Origin: Bacteroidota bacterium
GTDB lineage: Bacteria; Bacteroidota; Bacteroidia; B-17B0; B-17BO
Direction of reading: 5' to 3'
Length of the DNA: 12,578 nucleotides
Assembly (NCBI GenBank): GCA_025356715.1
Contig: JANXRU010000179.1
Span: 1-12,578, forward strand
Both the position numbers and the translations under genes were made by a program. Positions within the stretch are counted from its first letter, which is position 1. Each line of letters opens with the position of its first letter. This document shows positions 1 to 7,682 of this stretch, in pieces. The notes beneath the pieces are model-generated. The model ran no database searches. It saw only the letters and a program-made list of their open reading frames with translations, and was not told where the DNA came from.

Positions 1-1
1 G

Positions 2-883
2 ATCGATTACAGCAAAAAAAACAACCGAAAACTTGTAATTGATTGGACTGATGGGCAGTTTGATAAAAATGAAGTAAATGCTTTTAATAAATGTTTTGAA
101 TTGATGGGTGTTGATATAGCTAATATTGAAGGCATTAATAACTGGCAACAACTAACACATAGTTCTAATTTATTTAAAGAAAATAAAAAAAATGGAGTGT
201 ATGATTTATATATTGATAAATCATCTTCTTTTTGGATCAAATTTCCCGCAAAGTTATTTGTGTTTAATTGGCAAAAAAAAATGAGAAGAAGATGGCAGCC
301 TTTAATAAATGGGAGTTTTTTCAATTCCATTAATTACGGCAGCGATTTAAGTGATGATTTATCTGACGACGTATTATATTACGTGGATTTTTTGCCACAA
401 ATAGATTATAGTGAAATGCCTAATTTTATTAAACTTAAACCTAATTTGGCAGATAATATTAATCATTTTGTATTTAAATACAACTTAGTTTCCGCAGTAG
501 GCGTTCATATTCGCTTTACAGATAAACAACCAACGTACGATATTCAAAAATTAATTGCTCACTTAAAACATAAGCACAGTAATTCAAGTATTTATTTGGC
601 AACAGATTCAACGGCTATAGAAAAAATATTTGAAAAAGAGTTTCAAAATTTAATTTTATTCCCAAAAAATAAACCGCAATTAAATGGAGAAGGACTTCAT
701 CAATGGGCTTTATATAATAAAGAAGAAGAATTAAAATATGTGATATATGAGGAAAGTGTCATGGAGATGTTTTTATTAAGTAAGTGTGATTTTTTGTATT
801 ATCAGGGAAATTCAACTTTTTCAAATATTTCGAAAGTATATAAACACAATAAAATAAATTCGTATGATTGGCTCAAGCTATAG
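2..883 (+). CDS. Glycosyltransferase of the NodZ / GDP-fucose transferase-like superfamily, 5' end outside the window
   Basis: Probable sugar transferase, perhaps a fucosyltransferase, building the surface glycan in the cytoplasm. The frame is open back to the window edge, so the true start lies upstream. The 33 codons before the TTG at 101 read as coding and include RKLVIDWTDGQF, the N-terminal strand expected in this superfamily. Seen further in: VGVHIRFTDK (about 492-521), matching the conserved HxR nucleotide-sugar motif; SIYLATDS (about 588-611); and a C-terminal GNSTFSNIS (about 810-836) after an acidic helix, as in NodZ-like enzymes. The 293 visible codons suggest only the first 10-25 residues are missing. 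The 3' end overlaps the next gene by 20 nt, so the two are translationally linked. The fold assignment is fairly safe. Donor sugar and linkage cannot be read from the sequence. Confidence 0.75.
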   Translation: MDYSKKNNRKLVIDWTDGQFDKNEVNAFNKCFELMGVDIANIEGINNWQQLTHSSNLFKENKKNGVYDLYIDKSSSFWIKFPAKLFVFNWQKKMRRRWQPLINGSFFNSINYGSDLSDDLSDDVLYYVDFLPQIDYSEMPNFIKLKPNLADNINHFVFKYNLVSAVGVHIRFTDKQPTYDIQKLIAHLKHKHSNSSIYLATDSTAIEKIFEKEFQNLILFPKNKPQLNGEGLHQWALYNKEEELKYVIYEESVMEMFLLSKCDFLYYQGNSTFSNISKVYKHNKINSYDWLKL

Positions 884-2723
884 TATAATACAACTTTTAA
901 CGTTCGCAGGTATAGCAATAGTGTTATTTGCATTAAGTTTATTAATTGGACTGTTTTTATACAATGTCAAATTTGAAAACAGTATTAAAACGTATTTCTT
1001 TAATTCCTTTTTAGGAATATTTACAATAATTTGTTTATACTCTATTTGTATAGTTGGTGTCAGAACAATTAATGTGATAGCCTTTATTCCGCTATTGTAT
1101 ATTTGTTTTCAAAATAAGAATAGATTTAAAATTGAGAAGTTAAATTTGAAATCACTTATTCCTATGTTGTATATTTTTCCAACCATTTTTATTATTTATG
1201 GTTGTTTTACATTGCCAACTTCTATAGAACAAGATGTTCGATTCTACTCTAAAATAGCTAATTCATTAGGAACTGTTCATCAGGAAAATATTTATCATTT
1301 TTATAATTTGTTTAATCCTAATTTTAATGGGGTTACTTCCTATCATTACACTGAAATTTGGCTTACCTCTCTGTTGTCATTAATTTTTAACGTAAAAAGC
1401 ATTATTACTATTAAATATTTGGTATACCCGTTTTTAATTTCAAGTATTTCATTTGGAGTACTAGGTTTTTTTAATAGCAAACATGTTATGTTTTTCTTTT
1501 CATTTTTAGCACTTTCATTACTCCCTTTATATTTAGTGAGCATTTTTAATTCAGGGTTTTCTGTTTATACTGATTTTTGGATACGGCCAAATTTTATTAT
1601 TTACTATTATACTTTGCTTCCTTTATTTTATTTAATGATTGATAAAAACTGGAAATTGCTTTTTTTAACTTCAATAATAGCAATTACAACATCAGTAGTT
1701 ATACTACCTTGCTTGGTTGGTGGATTAGTTTTAATGACAGGCTTTTTAGTTTATAAAAAACAACTTGATAAAAAGAAATTTATTTATTTAAATGGAGCAT
1801 TATTTATTGTCATTATTTTAATGCTTGTATTATACAAAGTATTTTCTCCGAGTATTAATTTATTAACTAACCACTCAATAGTTGATGTATTGGTAAATAG
1901 CATTAAAATTTGGAAAGCTGTTTCATATGCCATCGTTACAATTCTTATTGAATGTAGTATTTTGTTGTTGGTTGGCTTTTTTATGAATAACTATTTTATT
2001 AAAAATAAGAGTCTTATAAATATCTATTTATTTGTTTCTATTCAAGTGGTTATTGGTGTTGTGTTGTTTCAAGCGATTAATCAAATGGATAATTCGTATC
2101 AAATCCCTTATTATGCATACTCTTCAATAGGCTTTCTTTTTATAATTACTATATTATTTGGAATAGATAACCTAAAATTAAATGCTTTAAAATATATTTT
2201 GTCAGGATTAATAATCAGTTTTTCTTTTTATTATACGTTTAGTTTTTCTGATTTTAAATATTTAAACAGTAGTTTGGAAGATAATAATTTAATGCAAAAT
2301 AATGTTAGTGAACATTGGGTTAAGGAAGTGCGAAATTATATTTTGTCACACCCAAAATCTAAGGGCGGTTTTGTATTAGGAGAAAGTGATTTAGTTGATT
2401 ACCCTCCAAAATCAAGGAATTGTTTAACCAATCAGATTGGAAGTTTTATTTCATATATGACTAATAATTGTAATCTTCCATCATTAACCTGTATAGATAT
2501 CTTATTATCAGATAAAAATAATTCAAATGAAAAATCCTTTCAAAAAACAGAATCGTGGATTAAGGCTTTTCCTAATTATACTACTATTTGCGATGTAAAT
2601 GAATATCTGAAAAAGGATAGGTTCGATTATTTTATTTGCTCAAAAAACTTCACTAATATAGACTCTACCTTTAATGTCATTAAAGATCAAGAAAGTAGTT
2701 ATGCATTTGTTTTCAAAAAATGA
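864..2723 (+). CDS. Polytopic membrane protein with C-terminal soluble domain, GT-C glycosyltransferase-like or O-unit polymerase-like
   Basis: Not a family I can name with certainty. The 619-residue product has roughly 11-13 hydrophobic segments up to about residue 455. A hydrophilic tail of some 160 residues follows, containing five cysteines (for example NNCNLPSLTC). After the third or fourth membrane segment comes a polar loop (about 117-165) with an acidic D124 in QDVRFY, then QENIYHF and SYHYTEIW. An acidic residue in the first large outer loop is typical of GT-C enzymes, which use lipid-phosphate sugars on the periplasmic face, so GT-C is the leading guess. A Wzy-type polymerase is the alternative: it would suit this locus, and no other candidate polymerase is visible. 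The start overlaps gene 1 by 20 nt and the stop overlaps the next ATG in an ATGA junction. Coding status is secure; function is inferred. Confidence 0.7.
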   Translation: MIGSSYSIIQLLTFAGIAIVLFALSLLIGLFLYNVKFENSIKTYFFNSFLGIFTIICLYSICIVGVRTINVIAFIPLLYICFQNKNRFKIEKLNLKSLIPMLYIFPTIFIIYGCFTLPTSIEQDVRFYSKIANSLGTVHQENIYHFYNLFNPNFNGVTSYHYTEIWLTSLLSLIFNVKSIITIKYLVYPFLISSISFGVLGFFNSKHVMFFFSFLALSLLPLYLVSIFNSGFSVYTDFWIRPNFIIYYYTLLPLFYLMIDKNWKLLFLTSIIAITTSVVILPCLVGGLVLMTGFLVYKKQLDKKKFIYLNGALFIVIILMLVLYKVFSPSINLLTNHSIVDVLVNSIKIWKAVSYAIVTILIECSILLLVGFFMNNYFIKNKSLINIYLFVSIQVVIGVVLFQAINQMDNSYQIPYYAYSSIGFLFIITILFGIDNLKLNALKYILSGLIISFSFYYTFSFSDFKYLNSSLEDNNLMQNNVSEHWVKEVRNYILSHPKSKGGFVLGESDLVDYPPKSRNCLTNQIGSFISYMTNNCNLPSLTCIDILLSDKNNSNEKSFQKTESWIKAFPNYTTICDVNEYLKKDRFDYFICSKNFTNIDSTFNVIKDQESSYAFVFKK

Positions 2724-3838
2724 GTTCACACGTCTATTTTAAAGGACTAAAATTTATTCGATTTTTTGCAGCATCCATGGTTGTTATTCATCATATAGAA
2801 CAATATAAAGATATTTTTGGTCTACAAAATTATTGGACAAATGGAACAATTAGACATCTTGGAGATAAAGGTGTTACCCTTTTCTTTGTTTTAAGCGGCT
2901 TTTTAATAACTTTTTTATTACTCAAAGAAAAAGAAGAAACTAAAAGTATAAACATTAAATATTTCTACATAAGAAGAATCTTAAGAATTTGGCCACTCTA
3001 TTTTTTGATTGTTTTATCATCTATTTTTATTTTTCCCAATTTTTCTTTCTTTAGATCTGATGCGACCTCTATTATTGATAATAATTTTATATATGTCTTA
3101 TTATTAAGTATTACTATTTTGCCTAATGTAACTTTATTTAAATTTGGCGCAATACCATTTTCTTCTCAGGCATGGAGTATAGGAGTTGAAGAACAATTTT
3201 ATTTATTTTGGCCATTACTAATAAAATATATTAAAAATTTATACCTTACTCTTATATCTATCATAATAGTATTATTTGTTCTTCAAAATTGCGAAGTAGT
3301 TTCAATTAAATTGTTCGGAAAAGATTTTATTGAAACTAAAAAACTGGGTCAAATAGCTTATTTTTTTAAACTATTCAGAATTGATTGTATGGCTTTTGGA
3401 AGTATTGGAGCTTTAATGGTATTTCATAAAAGTAAATGGTTAAGGTATCTTTATAATCCATTATCATCAATAGTAGCGTTGGTAATTACGTTAATTATAA
3501 TTCTGAATCCAATTAAAATTTATTTTTTTGACAACATCATTTACTCAGTTTTATTTATGGTATTTATTGTTAATGTGGCATCCTACGATAAATGCTTTTA
3601 TACAATAGAAAATAAATTTTTTGATAGACTTGGTGATATATCATACGGAATGTATATGTACCACCCTATTATATGTTTTGTAGTACTAAAAATAGTAGGG
3701 GAGCAGTTTAATAATTTAATAATATATTGTTTGATATTTAGTTTAACCATATTGGTTTCATATCTATCTTATATATTATTTGAGAAAAGGTTGATTAAAA
3801 TTAAGTCAGTTAAATTTTCTGTAATTAATAATAATTAA
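2720..3838 (+). CDS. Membrane acyltransferase, acyltransferase-3 family (OafA/YrhL-like)
   Basis: Integral membrane O-acyltransferase, expected to move an acetyl or similar group from acyl-CoA onto a sugar hydroxyl of the polysaccharide. All family landmarks are present: GLKFIRFFAASMVVIHH near the N-terminus with R14 and H24/H25; GVTLFFVLSGFLIT (51-64); the arginine-rich YIRRILRIWPLY (83-94); and WSIGVEEQFYLFWP (about 152-165). About ten hydrophobic segments span the rest, and 372 residues is a normal length for the membrane-only form. There is no fused SGNH domain, so it resembles the stand-alone type. It starts in an ATGA overlap with the preceding gene, implying translational coupling. Family assignment is firm. 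The acyl group and acceptor sugar are unknown. Confidence 0.93.
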   Translation: MSSHVYFKGLKFIRFFAASMVVIHHIEQYKDIFGLQNYWTNGTIRHLGDKGVTLFFVLSGFLITFLLLKEKEETKSINIKYFYIRRILRIWPLYFLIVLSSIFIFPNFSFFRSDATSIIDNNFIYVLLLSITILPNVTLFKFGAIPFSSQAWSIGVEEQFYLFWPLLIKYIKNLYLTLISIIIVLFVLQNCEVVSIKLFGKDFIETKKLGQIAYFFKLFRIDCMAFGSIGALMVFHKSKWLRYLYNPLSSIVALVITLIIILNPIKIYFFDNIIYSVLFMVFIVNVASYDKCFYTIENKFFDRLGDISYGMYMYHPIICFVVLKIVGEQFNNLIIYCLIFSLTILVSYLSYILFEKRLIKIKSVKFSVINNN

Positions 3839-3864
3839 TATAAATTATAAGTAAAGCCAAATTA

Positions 3865-4974
3865 ATGAAAAAAATTGCCATCATTGGCGCTAGTTATTTA
3901 CAAATTCCTATTGTTAGGAAAGCGAAAGAAATGGGTATCGAAACACACTGTTTTGCATGGGAAGATGGTGCAGTATGTAAAACTATTGCTGATTATTTTT
4001 ACCCGATTTCTATTTTAGATAAAGAAAAAATATTTGAAATTTGCAAAACTATTGAAATAGATGGTATTACTACAATTGCAACAGATATGGCTGTTCCAAC
4101 AATTTGTTACATTGCAGAAAAATTAAATTTAGTATCAAATAGTTATTACTCCTCATTAATCTCTACTAATAAAGGTTTAATGAGAAAAGCATTTGAGGAA
4201 AAAAAAATAAATTGCCCAAAATTTTTAGTTGCCGATTTGCCAATAGAACAAATAGAAGGATTTCGTTATCCAGTAATAATTAAACCTGTTGATAGATCTG
4301 GCAGTAGAGGCGTAAAAAAAGTAGAAACTCCTTTTCAAATTAAAGATGCTGTTAAATACGCTATTTCAGAATCTTTTATAGGAAACGCTATTATTGAAGA
4401 ATTTATTGAAGGAAAAGAGTTTAGTGTAGAAACTATTTCGTGGGAGGGGGTACATTATATACTTGCGATAACTGAAAAAGTTACAACTGGAGCTCCTCAT
4501 TTTGTTGAACTTTCTCATCATCAACCATCAAGTTTGCCTAAATTTGTTCAAGAGCAAATTAAAATAGAAACTCAAAAAGTGTTAGATTCACTAAATATTA
4601 AGTTTGGTGCGGGTCATACCGAATTTAAAATAACTGATAAAAATGAAATTTTTGTAATTGAAGTAGGTGCTAGAATGGGAGGGGATTTTATTGGATCTCA
4701 TATGGTTCAGCTATCTACTGGTTATGATTTTGTAAAAGGGGTAATAGATGTCGCATTAAATCAATTTACCGAACCAATCGTTAATATTCAAAAACATTCG
4801 GGAGTTTATTTTCTTTGTGAAGAAACAAAATCATTAATGCCATTTTTCGAAAAAAATAATGATTTTGATGTAGAAAAAAATATCCAAAACAATGTTTTGG
4901 TAAACGTAACAAACAGCAACGATAGATCAGGGTATTTAATTTATCAATCATCAAAAAAAATAGAGCTTTCATGA
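3865..4974 (+). CDS. ATP-grasp carboxylate-amine ligase
   Basis: ATP-dependent ligase expected to activate a carboxylate as an acyl phosphate and join it to an amine. The 369-residue product has the usual layout. An N-terminal Rossmann-like preATP-grasp domain begins MKKIAIIGASYLQIPIV. Then come the ATP-binding YPVIIKPVDRSGSRGV (135-150) with K140 and a Gly/Ser-rich loop, the adenine-side EEFIEGKEFSVE (178-189), and the Mg-binding HTEF (E253) and IEVGARMGGD (E266, R270). The EVGARxGG form resembles amino-acid ligases and carbamoyl-phosphate-synthase-like proteins more than biotin carboxylase. It sits between an O-acyltransferase and a GT2 gene, three genes before a sugar aminotransferase. A role in linking an amino acid or other acid to an amino sugar or uronic acid is therefore plausible, but inferred. 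The start at 3865 has an A-rich leader and no Shine-Dalgarno. The stop overlaps the next ATG (ATGA). Confidence 0.85.
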   Translation: MKKIAIIGASYLQIPIVRKAKEMGIETHCFAWEDGAVCKTIADYFYPISILDKEKIFEICKTIEIDGITTIATDMAVPTICYIAEKLNLVSNSYYSSLISTNKGLMRKAFEEKKINCPKFLVADLPIEQIEGFRYPVIIKPVDRSGSRGVKKVETPFQIKDAVKYAISESFIGNAIIEEFIEGKEFSVETISWEGVHYILAITEKVTTGAPHFVELSHHQPSSLPKFVQEQIKIETQKVLDSLNIKFGAGHTEFKITDKNEIFVIEVGARMGGDFIGSHMVQLSTGYDFVKGVIDVALNQFTEPIVNIQKHSGVYFLCEETKSLMPFFEKNNDFDVEKNIQNNVLVNVTNSNDRSGYLIYQSSKKIELS

Positions 4975-5897
4975 AAATATCAGTAGTTACTACATTATAC
5001 AAATCAAAAATATTTTTGGAAGAGTTCATATCCGAAATCCAAAAATCTTTAAATCAAATTCAATGTTCGGATTATGAGCTTGTATTTGTGAATGATGGTT
5101 CTCCCGATGATTCACTTGCATATTTACTTTCAAAAAGAAAAAATATTCCTCAAATTAAAATTATTGATTTGTCGAGAAATTTCGGACATCATTATGCAAT
5201 TCAAGCAGGACTTAGTTACAGCTCAGGAGATTATATTTTATTAATTGATAATGATTTAGAAACTTCTCCAAGCATCTTAATTGATTTTTATAAAGAAATT
5301 AATAACGACAAAGACTTGGATGTCATATATGGATATCAAGAGATTAGAAGAGGTGGCTTTATTACAAAAATTACTGGAAATATTTTTTGGTATATGATTA
5401 ATAAGTTATCTGATACAAAAATACCTTACAATATTTTAACAGAAAGACTAATGACTCGTAATTACGTTAACTCTCTTTTAAGTCTTGGTGATGCTAATTT
5501 GTTTATTGGTGGGATGATGTATTGGGTTGGATATAATCAAAAAGGCATTCCTGTTGAAAAGGGTACGCGTAAAGGGCCTAGCACATACTCATTTAAAAGA
5601 CGCATGTCATTAATGTTAGAAGCAATTACTTCATTTTCAGGAAAACCACTTGAATGGTTATTTTATTTCGGTTTTTTAATATCATTTTTAAGTGGCTTTT
5701 TTATTTTGTATATAATGGTAAAAAAAATTATTTATCCAGATGTAATTCAAATAGGATGGACATCTATAATAGCCATAAATGTATTGATATTAGGAATTAT
5801 ATCAACGTTTTTAGGTTTAATAGGAATATATATAAATAAGATATTTAAACAAGTACAGGGTCGACCGAATGCAATTATAAAAAAAGTTTATGAGTAA
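4971..5897 (+). CDS. GT2 family glycosyltransferase with two C-terminal membrane helices (DPM1/ArnC/GtrB-like)
   Basis: Inverting GT-A glycosyltransferase that probably moves a sugar from a nucleotide donor to polyprenyl phosphate or to a lipid-linked glycan at the inner face of the membrane. Seen: ISVVTTLYKS at the N-terminus; VNDGSPDDS (40-48); SRNFGHHYAIQAGL (68-81); and the metal-binding LIDNDLE with D93 and D95, all typical of the dolichyl-phosphate-mannose-synthase-like branch. Residues about 222-250 and 262-292 are two hydrophobic helices, followed by the basic tail QGRPNAIIKKVYE, as in GtrB and ArnC. The length of 308 residues is normal. It starts in an ATGA overlap with the ATP-grasp gene and its 3' end overlaps the next gene by 8 nt. 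The paired GT-C-like gene earlier in the operon could use a polyprenyl-phosphate sugar made by this enzyme. That link is inference. Confidence 0.9.
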   Translation: MKISVVTTLYKSKIFLEEFISEIQKSLNQIQCSDYELVFVNDGSPDDSLAYLLSKRKNIPQIKIIDLSRNFGHHYAIQAGLSYSSGDYILLIDNDLETSPSILIDFYKEINNDKDLDVIYGYQEIRRGGFITKITGNIFWYMINKLSDTKIPYNILTERLMTRNYVNSLLSLGDANLFIGGMMYWVGYNQKGIPVEKGTRKGPSTYSFKRRMSLMLEAITSFSGKPLEWLFYFGFLISFLSGFFILYIMVKKIIYPDVIQIGWTSIIAINVLILGIISTFLGLIGIYINKIFKQVQGRPNAIIKKVYE

Positions 5898-6522
5898 AGT
5901 TTTAGCTATATTAGGTTCAGGGCAGCTTGGGAGACAAATTGCTAATATTGCAATAGATGATAAGCATTATGATAAAATTGTTTTTTTTGACGATTTTTCA
6001 AAGGATGATGCGGTAAATAATCACCAAATAATTGGTACTTCAGAAATGATATTAAATGAATTTAAAAATAAATCATTTGATGAGCTTATTATTGGGATTG
6101 GATATAAACATTTATCAGCAAAAAAATCTTTTTTTGAACGATTTCAAGGAATAATCCCTTTTGCTACAATTATTCACTCTAGCAGTTATGTTGATAAATC
6201 CGCAATTATAAAAGAAGGTACTATAATTTACCCTTCCTGTTGTATAGATTCTGATGTTGTAATTAATCAAAACAGTATCCTCAATCTTGGTTGTGTAATT
6301 GCGCATAATTCGTCAATTGGAAAACATTGTTTTTTATCTCCAAGAATTACGGTTTCAGGCTTTGTTGAAATAGGAGAAGAATGTTTTGTTGGAGTAAATA
6401 CTACGATTATTGACAATATAAAAATTGCTGAAAAAACAACATTTGGAGGAGGAACTTTAGTTGTAAAAGATATAATTTCAGGTGGGTTATACGTAGGAAG
6501 TCCGGCTAAGTTTATAAAATAA
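5890..6522 (+). CDS. Sugar N-acyltransferase, PglD/NeuD-like left-handed beta-helix family
   Basis: Predicted to acylate, usually acetylate, the amino group of a nucleotide-linked 4-amino-6-deoxy sugar using acyl-CoA. The 210-residue product has the two-part PglD/NeuD layout. An N-terminal Rossmann-like sugar-binding half begins VLAILGSGQLGRQIA, with FFDD near residue 32-35 and LIIGIGYKHL around 66-75. A left-handed beta-helix of hexapeptide repeats runs from about residue 92 to the end. H139, in CVIAHNSSIG, lies where PglD has its catalytic base histidine. The terminal GGLYVGSPAKFIK is the usual closing motif. The gene overlaps the GT2 gene by 8 nt and is followed after 29 nt by a WecE-type aminotransferase, which would supply its substrate. 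Family assignment is secure. The exact acyl group is not determined by sequence. Confidence 0.9.
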   Translation: MSKVLAILGSGQLGRQIANIAIDDKHYDKIVFFDDFSKDDAVNNHQIIGTSEMILNEFKNKSFDELIIGIGYKHLSAKKSFFERFQGIIPFATIIHSSSYVDKSAIIKEGTIIYPSCCIDSDVVINQNSILNLGCVIAHNSSIGKHCFLSPRITVSGFVEIGEECFVGVNTTIIDNIKIAEKTTFGGGTLVVKDIISGGLYVGSPAKFIK

Positions 6523-6551
6523 TATTTTGCATAAAAACGATATAGCACATA

Positions 6552-7682
6552 ATGATTAATTTTAATAAACCCTATTTAACGGGTAATGAAACTCGATACA
6601 TCCAAGAGGCTGTTGAGTCAATGAAAATTTCTGGGGATGGAATTTTCACAAAAAAATGTCATGATTTTTTTGAAAAAAAATATAATTTAAAAAAAGTTTT
6701 ATTAACAACTTCTTGCACAGATGCCCTTGAAATGGCAGCAATATTACTTGATATAAAAGAAGGAGATGAAGTTATTGCACCCTCTTATACTTTTGTGTCA
6801 ACCGTAAATGCTTTTGTATTACGTGGAGCAAAAATTATTTTTGCCGATAGCGGAAAGAATAATCCTAATATGGATGTTGAAACTATTGAAGCGCTCATTA
6901 CTTCAAAAACAAAAGTGATTTTACCTGTTCATTATGCAGGAATAGCTTGTGATATGGATAAGATAATGGAATTGGCAAATAAATATAATTTATTTGTTGT
7001 AGAAGATGCCGCTCAAGCTATAGATTCCTATTATAATGGGAAACCACTAGGTTCAATTGGTCATATGGCAGCTTTTTCTTTTCATGAAACCAAAAACATT
7101 ATTTCTGGTGAAGGAGGGATGCTGGTTATTAATGATGAAAAATATATTAAACGCGCTGAAATTATCCGCGAAAAAGGCACAAATAGATCCTCATTTTTTA
7201 GAGGCGAAGTTGATAAGTATGGTTGGGTTGACATAGGTTCTTCTTTTTTGCCTTCAGATATCATAGCTGCATTTTTGTTTGCGCAATTAGAAAATATTGA
7301 TTCAATACAAAAACGGAGAAAAGAAATTTGGAATATTTATTTCGATAAATTGACACCTTTAGTTAATACAGGAATTCAGTTGCCAGTTATTTCTAAGCAA
7401 GCAACAAATAATGCTCATATGTTTTATTTGGTGTGTAAGAGTTTAGATGAGCGTAATGAATTAATTGCATTTCTAAAACAAAACAATGTATATTCTGTTT
7501 TCCATTATTTATCGCTTCATAAAAGTCCATATTATCATCAAAAACACGATAATAGAGTTTTAAATAATTCAGATCATTATTCGGATTGCTTAGTTCGTTT
7601 ACCCATGTTTTACGAATTACTAGATGAACAAGTGAATTTAATAAGTGAGTTAATTTTAAATTTTTATAAGGTAAAAAATTAA
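6552..7682 (+). CDS. wecE: dTDP-4-amino-4,6-dideoxygalactose transaminase, WecE-type DegT/DnrJ/EryC1/StrS aminotransferase
   Basis: PLP-dependent sugar aminotransferase predicted to convert dTDP-4-keto-6-deoxy-glucose to dTDP-4-amino-4,6-dideoxygalactose (dTDP-Fuc4N) with glutamate as amino donor, in the cytoplasm. From memory of the E. coli WecE protein, resemblance is strong throughout: GDGIFTKKC, LLTTSCTDALEMAA, SYTFVSTVNAFVLRGAKI, PVHYAGIACDMD, VVEDAAQ, SFHETKN with the PLP lysine K181, GEGG, EIIREKGTNRS FFRGEVDKY, WVDIGSS and NAHMFYL. The length of 376 residues matches the family. The preceding PglD/NeuD-like gene fits as the following N-acylation step. The stop and the next ATG share one base (TAATG). 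The substrate prediction rests on similarity; a related DegT enzyme giving the Qui4N epimer cannot be fully excluded. The rmlA and rmlB genes needed for the precursor are not in this window. Confidence 0.88.
   Translation: MINFNKPYLTGNETRYIQEAVESMKISGDGIFTKKCHDFFEKKYNLKKVLLTTSCTDALEMAAILLDIKEGDEVIAPSYTFVSTVNAFVLRGAKIIFADSGKNNPNMDVETIEALITSKTKVILPVHYAGIACDMDKIMELANKYNLFVVEDAAQAIDSYYNGKPLGSIGHMAAFSFHETKNIISGEGGMLVINDEKYIKRAEIIREKGTNRSSFFRGEVDKYGWVDIGSSFLPSDIIAAFLFAQLENIDSIQKRRKEIWNIYFDKLTPLVNTGIQLPVISKQATNNAHMFYLVCKSLDERNELIAFLKQNNVYSVFHYLSLHKSPYYHQKHDNRVLNNSDHYSDCLVRLPMFYELLDEQVNLISELILNFYKVKN

Noticed and set aside
7..330. Antisense open frame of 107 codons opposite the first gene
   Set aside because: It lies wholly opposite a recognisable glycosyltransferase, is Phe/Leu-rich as expected from antisense AT-rich coding DNA, and has no family motif. 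The same holds for the other minus-strand frames, for example 1346-1543, 4781-5029, 6115-6306, 6267-6548, 7082-7264, 8205-8465, 9168-9488 and 11829-12014.
5654..5839. 61-codon plus-strand frame inside the GT2 gene
   Set aside because: It is an out-of-frame reading of the C-terminal membrane helices of the GT2 protein, with no sign of independent coding.
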